From positions 1,984,001 through 2,048,000 of the forward strand of contig JADJBV010000002.1 in the NCBI GenBank assembly GCA_016703535.1: 64,000 nucleotides of DNA. Direction: 5' to 3'. Within the stretch, counting starts at the first letter, position 1, and every line of letters starts with the position of its first letter. Position numbers and translations under genes: made by a program. Positions 47,709 through 56,000 of the stretch are shown here, in pieces. The notes under the pieces were generated by a model. The model was not told the origin of the DNA and searched no databases. It saw only the letters and a list, made by a program, of their open reading frames with translations. This stretch comes from Deltaproteobacteria bacterium. Its GTDB lineage: Bacteria > Myxococcota > Kuafuiibacteriia > Kuafuiibacteriales > Kuafuiibacteriaceae.

Positions 47709-49327
47709 CCGTCCCCCACGTCCTCCAGGAACTCCCGGAAGAGATCATCGGTCGAGCCCAGACGCTTCACTTGGCCCCCGTCGTCGGCGTCGATCTGGGT
47801 GAGGCGCGGGAGGTCTCCGGTTTTGGTCTTCCCGCCGGGGGCCCCGGGCGGCGCCAGGTGGCTCTCTTGCCCGAGCAACGAGGCGTGGGGTTGGGTGGCG
47901 ACCACCGGCCCGTGGTGGGCGGGCGTCGACTCCAGCCCCAAAAACCGGGCCGTACCCACGATGCGGGCTGGGAAACGGTCACCGTCCCGCACCATCAGAT
48001 CCACGTTGCGGGTCCGCTGGGCCAAGATCCGCACCACCGGCCGATCCCAACGACGGCTGCCGGCGTGGGTCGTGACCAGGCCGTGTTCACCCGTGTCCAA
48101 CACCACCTCGGTGCCCACCGGGTAGGCCCGCAGCAGGTTGATCAGCAGGTCGACCAGGTCGGGATCGAAGCGGCCGGTGCGATCGGCGGCCAAAAGCGCC
48201 AAGACGTCGATCGGGTTGCCGCGCACTGGCTTTTTGAGGCCGAAGCCGCAGGTCAGCTGCACGTAGGCCGAGGCCAAGCCGACGATCCGAGCGAACAAGT
48301 GGGGGCGTTCGGGTTGGTCGGCGACGCCGGCCGGGCGCCGCAGCTCGGCGATGGTCACGCCCCGTTGGGCCGCCGAACGGTTCACGCCACTTTCACCCAA
48401 CAAACGAGCCAAAGAACGTTGGCGGGTCAGGGCGCTCAGCTGGGGCCGATCGACCTGGCCTTGGCCGAGCCCCAGGTGGTGGTAGAGGGCGCCGAGGCCC
48501 AGATCGACCAGCGCCGATCGATCGAGGCCAAGGGCGTCACCCAAAGCCACCGACAAGAGACAGACGTTGACCCCGTACACCTCGGCCGGCCAGTGCCCCG
48601 ATCGGTTCGAGGCCAACCTGAGGATCAGATCCGGCCGGTCTTCGCCGAGCTCGATCAAGTCCTGCATCACCCGCACCGCCCGCAGGCGCGGTGGGCTGGC
48701 TTCGCCGTCTTTGCCCGATCGTTCGAACTGCTCCCGGAGGGCCAACATCAACTTGGCGTAGGACTGGACCGCCAAGATCCGGCGGTCGATCTTCACCTTC
48801 TGGGCGTCTTCAACGAACTGCTGGATGCCCAAGGTCCCGACGCCGGCCGCCGCCAGGTCTTCGGGGGTGAGGGGGCCACTCTTGGAGAGGAGCAGGATCA
48901 AGGCCCGGCTCGACTCGAAGGTCGGCGGGGTCCGCATCACCAAGCCGCCGATCTGGCGGGTCTCCAACACCTGGCGCAGCGACCGGATCGCCGCGAAGGT
49001 GGCGCCGTCGATGCGGATCCGGGCGTTATTGAGCATGGTCGTGTCGCCGACGAAGGTGATCTGGAAGCCGTTGGTGGCGGCGTAGAGGGTGGAGCCGGCC
49101 TGGTGGACGGTCGAGACCGCGTTGTCGAAGGCCTTGTTGTGGACGTCGTGGAACTGGGCGGTGCGGTGGGCCATGAACAGGCCACTCAAGAAGCTACGGG
49201 CCGCTTCGGCCGCTTTCTCCGAGACCTTCGCGGTCGAAGCGGCGCCGCCGAAGCGGGCCCCGTCGGCCAACAGATCGGTGGTGGTCCGAAGGTCGGCGGT
49301 CTTTTTGGAGAGGTCGCGGGTGCTCAC
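47705..49327 (-). CDS. degenerate HD-GYP-like protein
   Basis: 540 residues. The second half follows the HD-GYP layout: LGLGALYHHLGLGQG where LLHDIGK is expected, FARIVGLASAYVQLT where the VADxxDALT helix normally stands, and FDPDLVDLLINLLRAYPVGTEVVL at the domain end. The HD doublet is HH and the GYP motif is absent, so metal-dependent phosphodiesterase activity is doubtful. The first ~230 residues are a helical region containing LNNARIRIDGATFAAIRSLRQVL. A glycine/proline-rich tail ends it. It overlaps the HEAT protein gene and the deaminase fusion by 4 bp each. A scaffold or nucleotide-sensing role is inference. Confidence 0.75.
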   Translation of the reverse strand: MSTRDLSKKTADLRTTTDLLADGARFGGAASTAKVSEKAAEAARSFLSGLFMAHRTAQFHDVHNKAFDNAVSTVHQAGSTLYAATNGFQITFVGDTTMLNNARIRIDGATFAAIRSLRQVLETRQIGGLVMRTPPTFESSRALILLLSKSGPLTPEDLAAAGVGTLGIQQFVEDAQKVKIDRRILAVQSYAKLMLALREQFERSGKDGEASPPRLRAVRVMQDLIELGEDRPDLILRLASNRSGHWPAEVYGVNVCLLSVALGDALGLDRSALVDLGLGALYHHLGLGQGQVDRPQLSALTRQRSLARLLGESGVNRSAAQRGVTIAELRRPAGVADQPERPHLFARIVGLASAYVQLTCGFGLKKPVRGNPIDVLALLAADRTGRFDPDLVDLLINLLRAYPVGTEVVLDTGEHGLVTTHAGSRRWDRPVVRILAQRTRNVDLMVRDGDRFPARIVGTARFLGLESTPAHHGPVVATQPHASLLGQESHLAPPGAPGGKTKTGDLPRLTQIDADDGGQVKRLGSTDDLFREFLEDVGDG

Positions 49328-51045
49328 GTTTTGCCCGCCTTCAAGCGCTCCAGGGCGGCCCGAGCTCCTTCACGGATGGTCTTGCTGCGCGAAAGGGCCG
49401 CCTTCTTGAGGGCGTCGACGCCCGCTTGGCTGCGCAGTGAGGCCAAAGCAAAGGTCGCGGCCTCGGCGGTCTCCTCCAGCGGGCGCCGTACCCGCCAACC
49501 TTCGGCGGCCGAGATGTAGCCCAGCAGCCGATCGATCGACGCCCCCTTATGGAGCACGGCGTAACAACGGAGGAAGGCCCGCTTCACCGAAGGCGGTTGG
49601 TCGTCGAAGTTGGCTTGCTCCAGAGCGTTTTCGATGGCGCGCAGCGAAAGATCGTTGGCCCGGTTGGCCAACTCCTCGGCGGCGGCCACCTGCACCCGGG
49701 CCTCGGGGTCCTTGAGCAGATCGGTGATGATCGCCTGGGCCACGTCCCAGGGCATCTTGTCCACCACCCCGAGGAGGGCCAACCGGACCTGGGGCGCTGG
49801 GTGGCTCTGCACCTCTTTGAGGATCGTGCGATCCCGCAGCTGGCCGAGGCTGGCCATGATGTAGAGCGCCTCCCGGGCCACAAAACCTTGTTCGTTGGTC
49901 AGGAGTTCACGGAGCGGCTGGTCGTCGTCGATCCCCAACTCGATGGCCAGGTCCGCAAAACGTCGCCGCTGCTCGGGGTTGGTGAAGCTGGGCAAGGCGC
50001 CGAGCAGGCTGGGCACCGCTCGCCGCCCCCAAGCCCCCAAAAACCGCAGGCCTTCGGCCTCGAGTCCGGGGTTGCTTTGGCAGAGGCTGGTCACTTGGCG
50101 GATCCGGGCCTCGGAGGCGGCTTCACTCAGCCAGGGTTCGAGGAAGGGCCCGGGCCGCTCCAAGCGGCGCATGCCGTAGACCAAACGGGCCGCGACCGCC
50201 AGCTGCTCATTGAGCAAGGCCGAGTCCAAAATTCGCAGCAACGCGTCGGCCAGGTCTTGTTGTTCTTCGGGATCCAGCTCACCAGACAAGGCCTCCAAGG
50301 CATCGTCGATCAGCCGGCTCTGGAGGACCGGATCCGTCTCCCGGCTGGCCTCCTCGAGGAGCGAAAAACCATACGCCGGCGAATGGGGGAGCTGACGCGC
50401 GAAGTGGAAGCCGGGGGCCATCTCTTCAATAGAATCGAGGGCCACGGCGATGGACTTGGCGGCCAGGTCGCTGGTGTCCAGGTGGATCGACTTGGGCCCC
50501 ACGTCGTCTTGGCTGTCCCCGTAGATGGTCCGCAGGAGTCCATCAATTTGGGCGTCCAGGTCCGCTTCCCCTTGGGCCTCGATCGAGCTGACGTCCACCG
50601 TGAGGTACCGGATGTGGTGGAGCTGGTGACGCCACAGGTAGGAGACGACGTCGTCTTCGAGGGTCCGGCCCGTAAAACCTTGTTGAGCCGCGCCCAACAA
50701 CACGTCGAGTTCGGTCACCTCCAGGTCTCGGTGAAACTCCAGGCGGCGCACCCCGTCCCGATAGAGGACGAAGGGCAAAGAAGTCTGGACCTCAGGATCG
50801 CTGTAGACGACCTCTTCGTCGTAGAGCAGAGAGTCGGGCCGGACCTTGAGCACGATCGCCGGCAACATCTTCAGGATCTCGGCGAAGGCCCGCTCCAGGT
50901 CCCGCATCATCAGGACCAAAACTTCGTTGTTGGGTGCGTAGAGGGGCCGGGCCCGGACAGCCCGAGCGAGTACGGTCATCACTCGGGCGATGTCCCGCCC
51001 GATGGCACTATGGGGCTGGTCGACCCGGGTGCTCACGTTGACCAC
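49324..51045 (-). CDS. HEAT-repeat protein
   Basis: 573 residues from a GTG at 51045 (another GTG at 51036 is possible). The N-terminal part (about 15-190) resembles the helical region of its downstream partner: ARAVRARPLYAPNNEVLVLMMRDLERAF and LKVRPDSLLYDEEVVY. From about 330 to the end HEAT units are visible (RAVPSLLGALPSFTNPEQRRRFADL; AQAIITDLLKDPEARVQVAAAEELA; ALASLRSQAGVDALKKAALSRS). HEAT solenoids bind protein partners. It is the first gene of the four-gene operon. The promoter must lie in the 43-bp divergent gap before the cyclophilin gene or inside that gene. Confidence 0.8.
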   Translation of the reverse strand: MVNVSTRVDQPHSAIGRDIARVMTVLARAVRARPLYAPNNEVLVLMMRDLERAFAEILKMLPAIVLKVRPDSLLYDEEVVYSDPEVQTSLPFVLYRDGVRRLEFHRDLEVTELDVLLGAAQQGFTGRTLEDDVVSYLWRHQLHHIRYLTVDVSSIEAQGEADLDAQIDGLLRTIYGDSQDDVGPKSIHLDTSDLAAKSIAVALDSIEEMAPGFHFARQLPHSPAYGFSLLEEASRETDPVLQSRLIDDALEALSGELDPEEQQDLADALLRILDSALLNEQLAVAARLVYGMRRLERPGPFLEPWLSEAASEARIRQVTSLCQSNPGLEAEGLRFLGAWGRRAVPSLLGALPSFTNPEQRRRFADLAIELGIDDDQPLRELLTNEQGFVAREALYIMASLGQLRDRTILKEVQSHPAPQVRLALLGVVDKMPWDVAQAIITDLLKDPEARVQVAAAEELANRANDLSLRAIENALEQANFDDQPPSVKRAFLRCYAVLHKGASIDRLLGYISAAEGWRVRRPLEETAEAATFALASLRSQAGVDALKKAALSRSKTIREGARAALERLKAGKT

Positions 51046-51088
51046 CTGGTTCTAGCACCGGCTGGGGCCCCAGGGTATGGTCCGCCCG

Positions 51089-51781
51089 ATGCGAAACTCC
51101 CAGATCATGGTACTTTTTGGCGTTCTGGGCTTGGGCCTCGGCGCTTGTAAGGCGGAGGAACAGCCCAAGTCCCCAGCCGGGGCCGCCAACCCTGGTGCAC
51201 CTTCCGACGCCGCGTTGGCCCTCCTGGACCCGGCCAAAGCCAACCAGACCGCCCCCGAACGCTTCACCATCAAGTTGGAGACGACCAAGGGTGAAGTCCT
51301 GATCGACGTGGACCGCAACCTGGCGCCGCTGGGCGCCGATCGGATCTACAACCTGGTCAAGCTCGGCTACTACGACGACGTCGCCTTCTTCCGGGTGATC
51401 GGCGGCTTTATGGCCCAGGTGGGCATCCACGGGACCCCCTCGGTCAACGCCAAGTGGCGCGACGCTCGCATTCAAGATGATCCGGTCAAGGCCTCCAATA
51501 CGCCGGGGATGGTCTCCTTCGCCACCGGCGGGCCCAACACCCGGACCACTCAGTTTTTCATCAACTTCGGCGACAACTCCCGCCTGGATGGGATGGGCTT
51601 TTCGCCGATCGGCAAGGTCCGGGACATGACGGTGATGAACCAGATCTACTCGGGCTACGGAGAAGGTGCACCCGGCGGCCGCGGACCGAGCCAAGGCCTG
51701 ATCCAGAGCCGAGGCAATGAATACCTGCGCGCGGAGTTCCCGGAGCTCGACTACATCAAGAAGGCCACCATCGCTCAATAG
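51089..51781 (+). CDS. cyclophilin-type peptidyl-prolyl isomerase, lipoprotein
   Basis: 230 residues from ATG 51089; ATG 51077 would add 4 residues. A lipobox (LGLGLGAC, cysteine about 20) marks a lipid anchor, followed by a Pro/Ala linker and the cyclophilin domain (about 55-210): LETTKGEVLIDV, YYDDVAFFRVIGGFMAQVG, and FATGGPNTRTTQFFINFGDN. The catalytic arginine (FFRV) and the FMxQ/QFFI stretches are present. It catalyses proline isomerisation in the envelope, helping exported proteins fold. The HEAT operon is divergent; the repeat block begins directly after the stop. Confidence 0.9.
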   Translation: MRNSQIMVLFGVLGLGLGACKAEEQPKSPAGAANPGAPSDAALALLDPAKANQTAPERFTIKLETTKGEVLIDVDRNLAPLGADRIYNLVKLGYYDDVAFFRVIGGFMAQVGIHGTPSVNAKWRDARIQDDPVKASNTPGMVSFATGGPNTRTTQFFINFGDNSRLDGMGFSPIGKVRDMTVMNQIYSGYGEGAPGGRGPSQGLIQSRGNEYLRAEFPELDYIKKATIAQ

Positions 51782-51807
51782 CTTGGGGGTCTTGGGGTCT
51801 AGGCCTT

Positions 51808-51886
51808 GGGGTCCCGGCCGGGCAAAGCCCAGCCACCCCTCTACGCCCGCGGGGGGCGGGCTGCGCGCCTTCGGCTTTCGAGAGCC
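51808..51886. repeat. dispersed hairpin repeat, copy 3
   Basis: GGTCCCGGCCGGGCAAAGCC, CACCCCTCTACGC, then the stem GCCCGC...GCGGGC, which replaces the GCGAGC...GCTCGC stem of copies 1 and 2 with compensating bases. Confidence 0.75.
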
Positions 51887-51949
51887 TTGGGTCCGGGTCC
51901 GAATACCGGTCAGTTTCGCCTGGTTTCGAGGTGAATGGCGTCATTGGAG

Positions 51950-52116
51950 CCAGTGCTTTCTGGGGACTCTTCCTGGTTTCCTGGCTTCCTAAGCGGTCAG
52001 GCCGCGGCGCCTCGGACACGATCTAGCGCCCCCGCGCAGGCGCGGCAGCAAGGGGGCGGTGACCGCTTAGGAATGCAGGAACCTAGGAGCCGGAGGAATC
52101 GGGCCACAGAAGCTGG
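51950..52116. repeat. long imperfect palindrome, first tandem unit
   Basis: CCTAAGCGGTCA at 51988-51999 pairs perfectly with TGACCGCTTAGG at 52060-52071. Outward the match continues imperfectly (TTCCTGGTTTCCTGGCTT against the complement of AATGCAGGAACCTAGGA) towards CCAG at 51950 and CTGG near 52116. Confidence 0.75.
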
Positions 52117-52199
52117 GTCCCGGTCCGGCAAAGCCGGGCAAAGCCGGCCCACCCCTCTACGCCCGCGGGCGGGCTGCGCGCCTTCGGCTTTCGAGAGCC
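52114..52199. repeat. dispersed hairpin repeat, copy 4
   Basis: GGTCCCGGTCCGGCAAAGCC, a duplicated GCCGG segment, CACCCCTCTACGC, then the stem GCCCGC...GCGGGC. Nearly identical to copy 5. Confidence 0.75.
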
Positions 52200-52262
52200 T
52201 TGGGTCCGGGTCCGAATACCGGTCAGCTTCGCCTGGTTTCGAGGTGAATGGCGTCATTGGAG

Positions 52263-52428
52263 CCAGTGCTTTCTGGGGACTCTTCCTGGTTTCCTGGCTT
52301 CCTAAGCGGTCAGGCCGCGGCGCCTCGGACACGACCTAGCGCCCCCTCGCAGCGCGGCAGCAAGGGGGCGGTGACCGCTTAGGAATGCAGGAACCTAGGA
52401 GCCGGAGGAATCGGGCCACAGAAGCTGG
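52263..52428. repeat. long imperfect palindrome, second tandem unit
   Basis: Same element as in the first unit: CCTAAGCGGTCA at 52301-52312 and TGACCGCTTAGG at 52372-52383. The loop is one base shorter than in the first unit. Confidence 0.75.
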
Positions 52429-52512
52429 GTCCCGGTCCGGCAAAGCCGGGCAAAGCCGGCCCACCCCTCTACGCCCGCGGGGCGGGCTGCGCGCCTTCGG
52501 CTTGCGAGAGCC
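52428..52512. repeat. dispersed hairpin repeat, copy 5
   Basis: Start of the third, incomplete tandem unit; ends 11 bp before the kinase stop. Same CACCCCTCTACGC core and GCCCGC...GCGGGC stem as copy 4. Confidence 0.75.
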
Positions 52513-52523
52513 GGCGGATCGGG

Positions 52524-54185
52524 TCAGTCGCCGTAGCGCAACTTTTGCAGCTGCTTCTCGAGGCGAGCGATGCGGCGGGAGAACTCTTTGAACGCCTGAT
52601 CGGAGCGCACCGAGCTGACTTGGGCCCGCAGCTGCAGGTAGTCCTTCTCGATGTCCTCCAGCAGGTTGGCGGGGATCTCGGCCCGGGAGCCTCGCAGGTT
52701 GGTCAAGAGGCGATCGAGGCGGCGATCCAAGATCCGTGGATCCAAGGGGAGGGTGCGGATGGCCTCGATCAAATCACCAGCGTAGCGGGCGGCCTCGGCA
52801 CTTTTGCCTCGACGCAGGGCTTTTTTGTAGCGGTTCACCAGATCCGCGGTGGCCCGCAGCTCCGACAGGTCGGCCAAGGTCAAGCCGCGGGCATAGGCCG
52901 CCCGCTCCAAATCCTTGTCGCTGCGCCCGCCTTCGGTGGCCTTCGAAGTGGTCTTTTTTCGTTTGGTCGGCCGATCGTCTTCTTCGACCTCAGCCACCGT
53001 GGTGCTGGTGCCGGCCGGCGGTGGGACGATCGAGGCTGCGGCGTCCGGTCCACTCGCCGGCGGCTCCAAGGCGGCGATGGCCGGAGTGGCGTCCTCATCA
53101 TCGAAGATCGCCGTCGCCAGAGCGAAGACGGCCGCGGCCAGGACCGCACCAAAGATCACCCACAGCCATGATCGGCCCGGCGCCGCGGGCGGAGGACCGA
53201 CCTTCGAAGGCACCCGAGGCCCGACCGACACCAGCCGTGGCAGATCTTGGCTGTGGGGCGTCTCTCGAGCCCAACGGCGCTCGAGGCGTTCGATCTCTTC
53301 GGAGACCTCGAGCCCCGAGGCTGGGCGACGGGCCGGATCTTTTTCCAGCAGCCGCGCCACCAGCTCCTCGAGTCCACCCGCGTTGCTGAGGGGCGGCGCC
53401 GCGTCGGTCACGTGTTTGAGTAAGGTGTCGGTGACGCCGGTCCCTTCGTAGGGCGGCTTCCCGGTCAACATCTCGAAGAGGATGATGCCCAAGGCGTAGA
53501 GGTCCGAGCCGGGCCCGATCGGCTGCTGGGACACCTGCTCGGGCGACATGTAGGTTGGGGTCCCCAAGATGCGCCCGTGACCGGTCAACTTCTCGGCGGC
53601 TTGATCGTCGTCCAGGGCCACCACGCCGAAGTCGAGCAACTTCACGACCTCGTCGTGCCCCTCCTTCACCAAAAAAACGTTCCCGGGCTTGACGTCTCGG
53701 TGGATGATTCCCAGCCGGTGCGCTTCGGCCAGGCCCGCCGCGATCTGCTTGGCGATCTTGGAGGCCCGCCGATAGTCGAGGGGCCCGCGTTCGATCACCT
53801 CGGCCAAGGTCTCGCCCGAGAGGTAGTCCATGATCAGGACGTTCAGCCCGGTGGTGGTGGTGATGAAGTCGACGATGCCGACGATGTTGGAGTGCCGGAT
53901 CTTGGAGAGGGCCAAGGCCTCTCGGTGAAAGCGAGTGATCAGGGTGCGGTTGGCCGCCAGCTCACCCGACAGGACCTTGAGCGCGAAGTCTCGCCCCAAG
54001 GTCAGGTGGGTGGCCCGGTAGACCGAACCCATTCCACCTCGACCCAAAACCGCGGTGACCCGATAACGATCGATGGTCTGGCCGAGCAGGAGATCTTGCT
54101 CGACCTCGACCAGACGAGCCCCGTCGACGCCGCAGAAGTCGACCTCGACCGTGTAGGTCGCAAAACACTGCGGACAGGCCCGCAT
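52524..54185 (-). CDS. Hanks-type serine/threonine protein kinase with N-terminal zinc ribbon
   Basis: 553 residues from ATG 54185; an upstream in-frame start at 54212 is less likely. A short cysteine-based ribbon (MRACPQCFATYTVEVDFCG) precedes the kinase domain (about 40-295). All catalytic marks are present: GRGGMGSVY, invariant Lys in FALKVL, HRDVKPGNV, LLDFGVVAL, and GTPTYMSPEQ. One transmembrane helix (WLWVIFGAVLAAAVFALATAIF, two-part) lies near 340, then a Pro/Thr/Lys region and a helical C-terminus with DLERAAYARGLTLADL. The kinase therefore faces the cytoplasm. It is the last gene after the T3SS cluster B genes on the same strand (30 bp from the DUF2914-like gene), so it may act on secretion; that is inference. 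Confidence 0.92.
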   Translation of the reverse strand: MRACPQCFATYTVEVDFCGVDGARLVEVEQDLLLGQTIDRYRVTAVLGRGGMGSVYRATHLTLGRDFALKVLSGELAANRTLITRFHREALALSKIRHSNIVGIVDFITTTTGLNVLIMDYLSGETLAEVIERGPLDYRRASKIAKQIAAGLAEAHRLGIIHRDVKPGNVFLVKEGHDEVVKLLDFGVVALDDDQAAEKLTGHGRILGTPTYMSPEQVSQQPIGPGSDLYALGIILFEMLTGKPPYEGTGVTDTLLKHVTDAAPPLSNAGGLEELVARLLEKDPARRPASGLEVSEEIERLERRWARETPHSQDLPRLVSVGPRVPSKVGPPPAAPGRSWLWVIFGAVLAAAVFALATAIFDDEDATPAIAALEPPASGPDAAASIVPPPAGTSTTVAEVEEDDRPTKRKKTTSKATEGGRSDKDLERAAYARGLTLADLSELRATADLVNRYKKALRRGKSAEAARYAGDLIEAIRTLPLDPRILDRRLDRLLTNLRGSRAEIPANLLEDIEKDYLQLRAQVSSVRSDQAFKEFSRRIARLEKQLQKLRYGD

Positions 54186-54215
54186 CCGGGGGGAGCATAG
54201 CCACGAGACCAATCC

Positions 54216-55181
54216 TCAGTCGATCCGAACTTCCACTTCTCCGAGGCGTTGACCCAGCGCGGTTTCGGTCCGGCAGCTCCATCGGCCGATCGGCCGCTCC
54301 CCCAGGTTCCGCTTGATCGACCAGGTCCGGTAACCTTCTTCCCGGCCCCCGCTGATCTCCAGGTGGATCCGGTCCACTGCCACTCCGTCTTTGGACCAGA
54401 CGTGAAAGAGCCCGTCCTTGAGCCCCCGTGGCGCGGCGATGGCGGTGGAGCAGACCAGCTGGGCCGGAGCACCACTCAACACCGGGGCCGCACCGAGCAG
54501 GTTGCGATCGTTGATTTCGGTGCCGATCGCCCCTCCGACCAGCCGCAGCGGCGCCGGCGGGACCAACACCGCGGCCCCGACCAAAAACGTGGCCGGGACC
54601 GCCAAAAACCCGAAGAACCGAGCCCAACGCGCCCGGCCGGCTGAGATCGGGGCCCATAACTCGAGCAGAGGCAGGGCCAAACAGGCGGTCCCCGCCGCCG
54701 CCCAGAGGCTGACCCGATTGCTCAGCCCCAACATCGGCAAGGCACAGTTGAGGCCGGCCAAGATGGCGATCGCTTGCAGAGAGGCCCCGCGAAACCCAGA
54801 GCGGGTCCACAAGGTGTAGAGCGGATCCCACAGCGTGATCAGGCCACACGCGGCCAGGAGGCCGAGGAACACCCACTGGCCCAGGAAGCCCGAGGCCGCT
54901 TGGTAGTAGAGCGGCCAGGCGAAGAAGACGTTCAGCTGGATCATCGACTGGGTCGAGGCCGCCAGCACGTAGTGGCCGAGGTCTGCCAGCGTCTTCTTTT
55001 TGCCCTCCAGGCGTTCCCGATCGGTCCGGGACAAGAGGAGGAACACGGTCAAGCTGAGGAACGACCCAAAGGCGGCGATCGCCACCCACCAGGCCCGCTC
55101 CGGGGTCCGCTTCATCAACACCGCGCTGGCGACGCCGATGGCCAGCGACACGAAGGGCAGGGCTCTTCGCCAAAGCGGCAC
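54216..55181 (-). CDS. membrane protein with a C-terminal DUF2914-like domain (DUF5924-type)
   Basis: 321 residues, GTG start at 55181, 3 bp downstream of sctT. About six hydrophobic segments lie in the first 210 residues (LPFVSLAIGVASAVLM; WWVAIAAFGSFLSLTVFLLL; WVFLGLLAACGLITLW; ARFFGFLAVPATFLVGAAVLV). The last ~100 residues are a beta-rich extracytoplasmic domain with the features of DUF2914: LFHVWSKDGVAVDRIHLEI, EGYRTWSIKRNLGERPIGRWSC and ALGQRLGEVEVRID at the very end. Function unknown. Its position between sctT and the kinase indicates cotranscription with the secretion genes. Confidence 0.75.
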   Translation of the reverse strand: MPLWRRALPFVSLAIGVASAVLMKRTPERAWWVAIAAFGSFLSLTVFLLLSRTDRERLEGKKKTLADLGHYVLAASTQSMIQLNVFFAWPLYYQAASGFLGQWVFLGLLAACGLITLWDPLYTLWTRSGFRGASLQAIAILAGLNCALPMLGLSNRVSLWAAAGTACLALPLLELWAPISAGRARWARFFGFLAVPATFLVGAAVLVPPAPLRLVGGAIGTEINDRNLLGAAPVLSGAPAQLVCSTAIAAPRGLKDGLFHVWSKDGVAVDRIHLEISGGREEGYRTWSIKRNLGERPIGRWSCRTETALGQRLGEVEVRID

Positions 55182-55184
55182 CGC

Positions 55185-56000
55185 TCACCCCAGGTGCAGC
55201 ACCAAGCGGCGGATGAAGAGCAGGGTGCCCTCCAGCCGCGCGGTGAGTTCGGTGGTCATCAGGCCCAAGGCGAACATGAACATCGCCAGTCCCCCCATCG
55301 CCTTGATGCCCATGGCCATGAAGTAGGCGTTCAGCTGGGGAGCAACCCGGTTGAACATGCCGAAGACGATGTCGACCAGGAAGGCCGCAAAGAGCCCCGG
55401 GAACACCAGCGCAAAGGCGATGGCGAACAAGGACGCGGTGTACTCCATGACCATGCCGGTCAACTCTTTGAGGCCGATGGTCACCTTGGGCCACGCGTCG
55501 ATCGGCACCAGGCGGAAGCTCTCGGCTACACTTTCGATGAAGTGCCCGTGCCCGTTGAGGGCACAAAAGATCACCAAGAGCAGCTGAAAGCCGAACATAC
55601 CCATGGGGCTGACCCGGAGCTGGAGCTCAGGCACCTGGACCTCGGCCATGTTGGAGCCGCGCATCACGTCCAAGGCTCGTCCGCCGATCTCCATCGCGAT
55701 GAAGATCTCGGAGGCCACGAAGCCGATGAGGAAGCCGATGAACAGCTCCTTCAACATCAAGGCGATGAAGACCATGGAGTTGGTCTCGATCGGCCCGGAC
55801 ATGGCGCCGCGGGCGAAGGGATAAACCAAGGCGGTCAAGCCCACCGCCAGGCCGATGCGGGTCTCCATCGGCACCAGTTTTCCCCCCAAAAACGGGGTCT
55901 GGAAGATGATCGGGATGTTGCGCATCACCACCAAGGTGACGACCAAAAGCCCCTGGGAGAGCTCGCCGCGGATGCCCAGCTCCCGGAGCAGCTCCTCCAT
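55185..56000 (-). CDS. sctT: type III secretion export apparatus protein SctT
   Basis: 271 residues, the usual size of SctT/FliR. Six to seven hydrophobic segments: LLVVTLVVMRNIPIIFQTPF, IGLAVGLTALVYPFARG, FIALMLKELFIGFLIGFVAS, MFGFQLLLVIFCALNGHG, FAIAFALVFPGLFAAFLVDI and AMGGLAMFMFALGLMTTEL. The motif ELFIGFLIGF with the nearby EIGGRALDVMRGSNMAEVQ stretch is typical of the family. It forms part of the helical SctRST export gate in the inner membrane. Its start overlaps the stop of the 56000 gene (TAATG). Confidence 0.93.
   Translation of the reverse strand: MEELLRELGIRGELSQGLLVVTLVVMRNIPIIFQTPFLGGKLVPMETRIGLAVGLTALVYPFARGAMSGPIETNSMVFIALMLKELFIGFLIGFVASEIFIAMEIGGRALDVMRGSNMAEVQVPELQLRVSPMGMFGFQLLLVIFCALNGHGHFIESVAESFRLVPIDAWPKVTIGLKELTGMVMEYTASLFAIAFALVFPGLFAAFLVDIVFGMFNRVAPQLNAYFMAMGIKAMGGLAMFMFALGLMTTELTARLEGTLLFIRRLVLHLG

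Larger units (their letters stand above)
51782..52523. repeat. 742-bp intergenic block of 313-bp tandem repeats
   Basis: No gene is convincing here. A unit of about 313 bp occurs twice and starts a third time: for example GAGGTGAATGGCGTCATTGG begins at 51928 and again at 52241. Each unit has one dispersed hairpin repeat plus a long imperfect palindrome. Short frames in it follow the repeats and are not credible proteins. Confidence 0.85.

Noticed and set aside
47240..49519. A ~760-codon + strand frame opposite the HD-GYP gene
   Set aside because: Shadow frame; the - strand genes are coupled and carry recognisable domains.
51782..52523. Tandem repeats considered as a CRISPR array
   Set aside because: Units are 313 bp without short repeats separated by unique spacers, and no cas gene is present.
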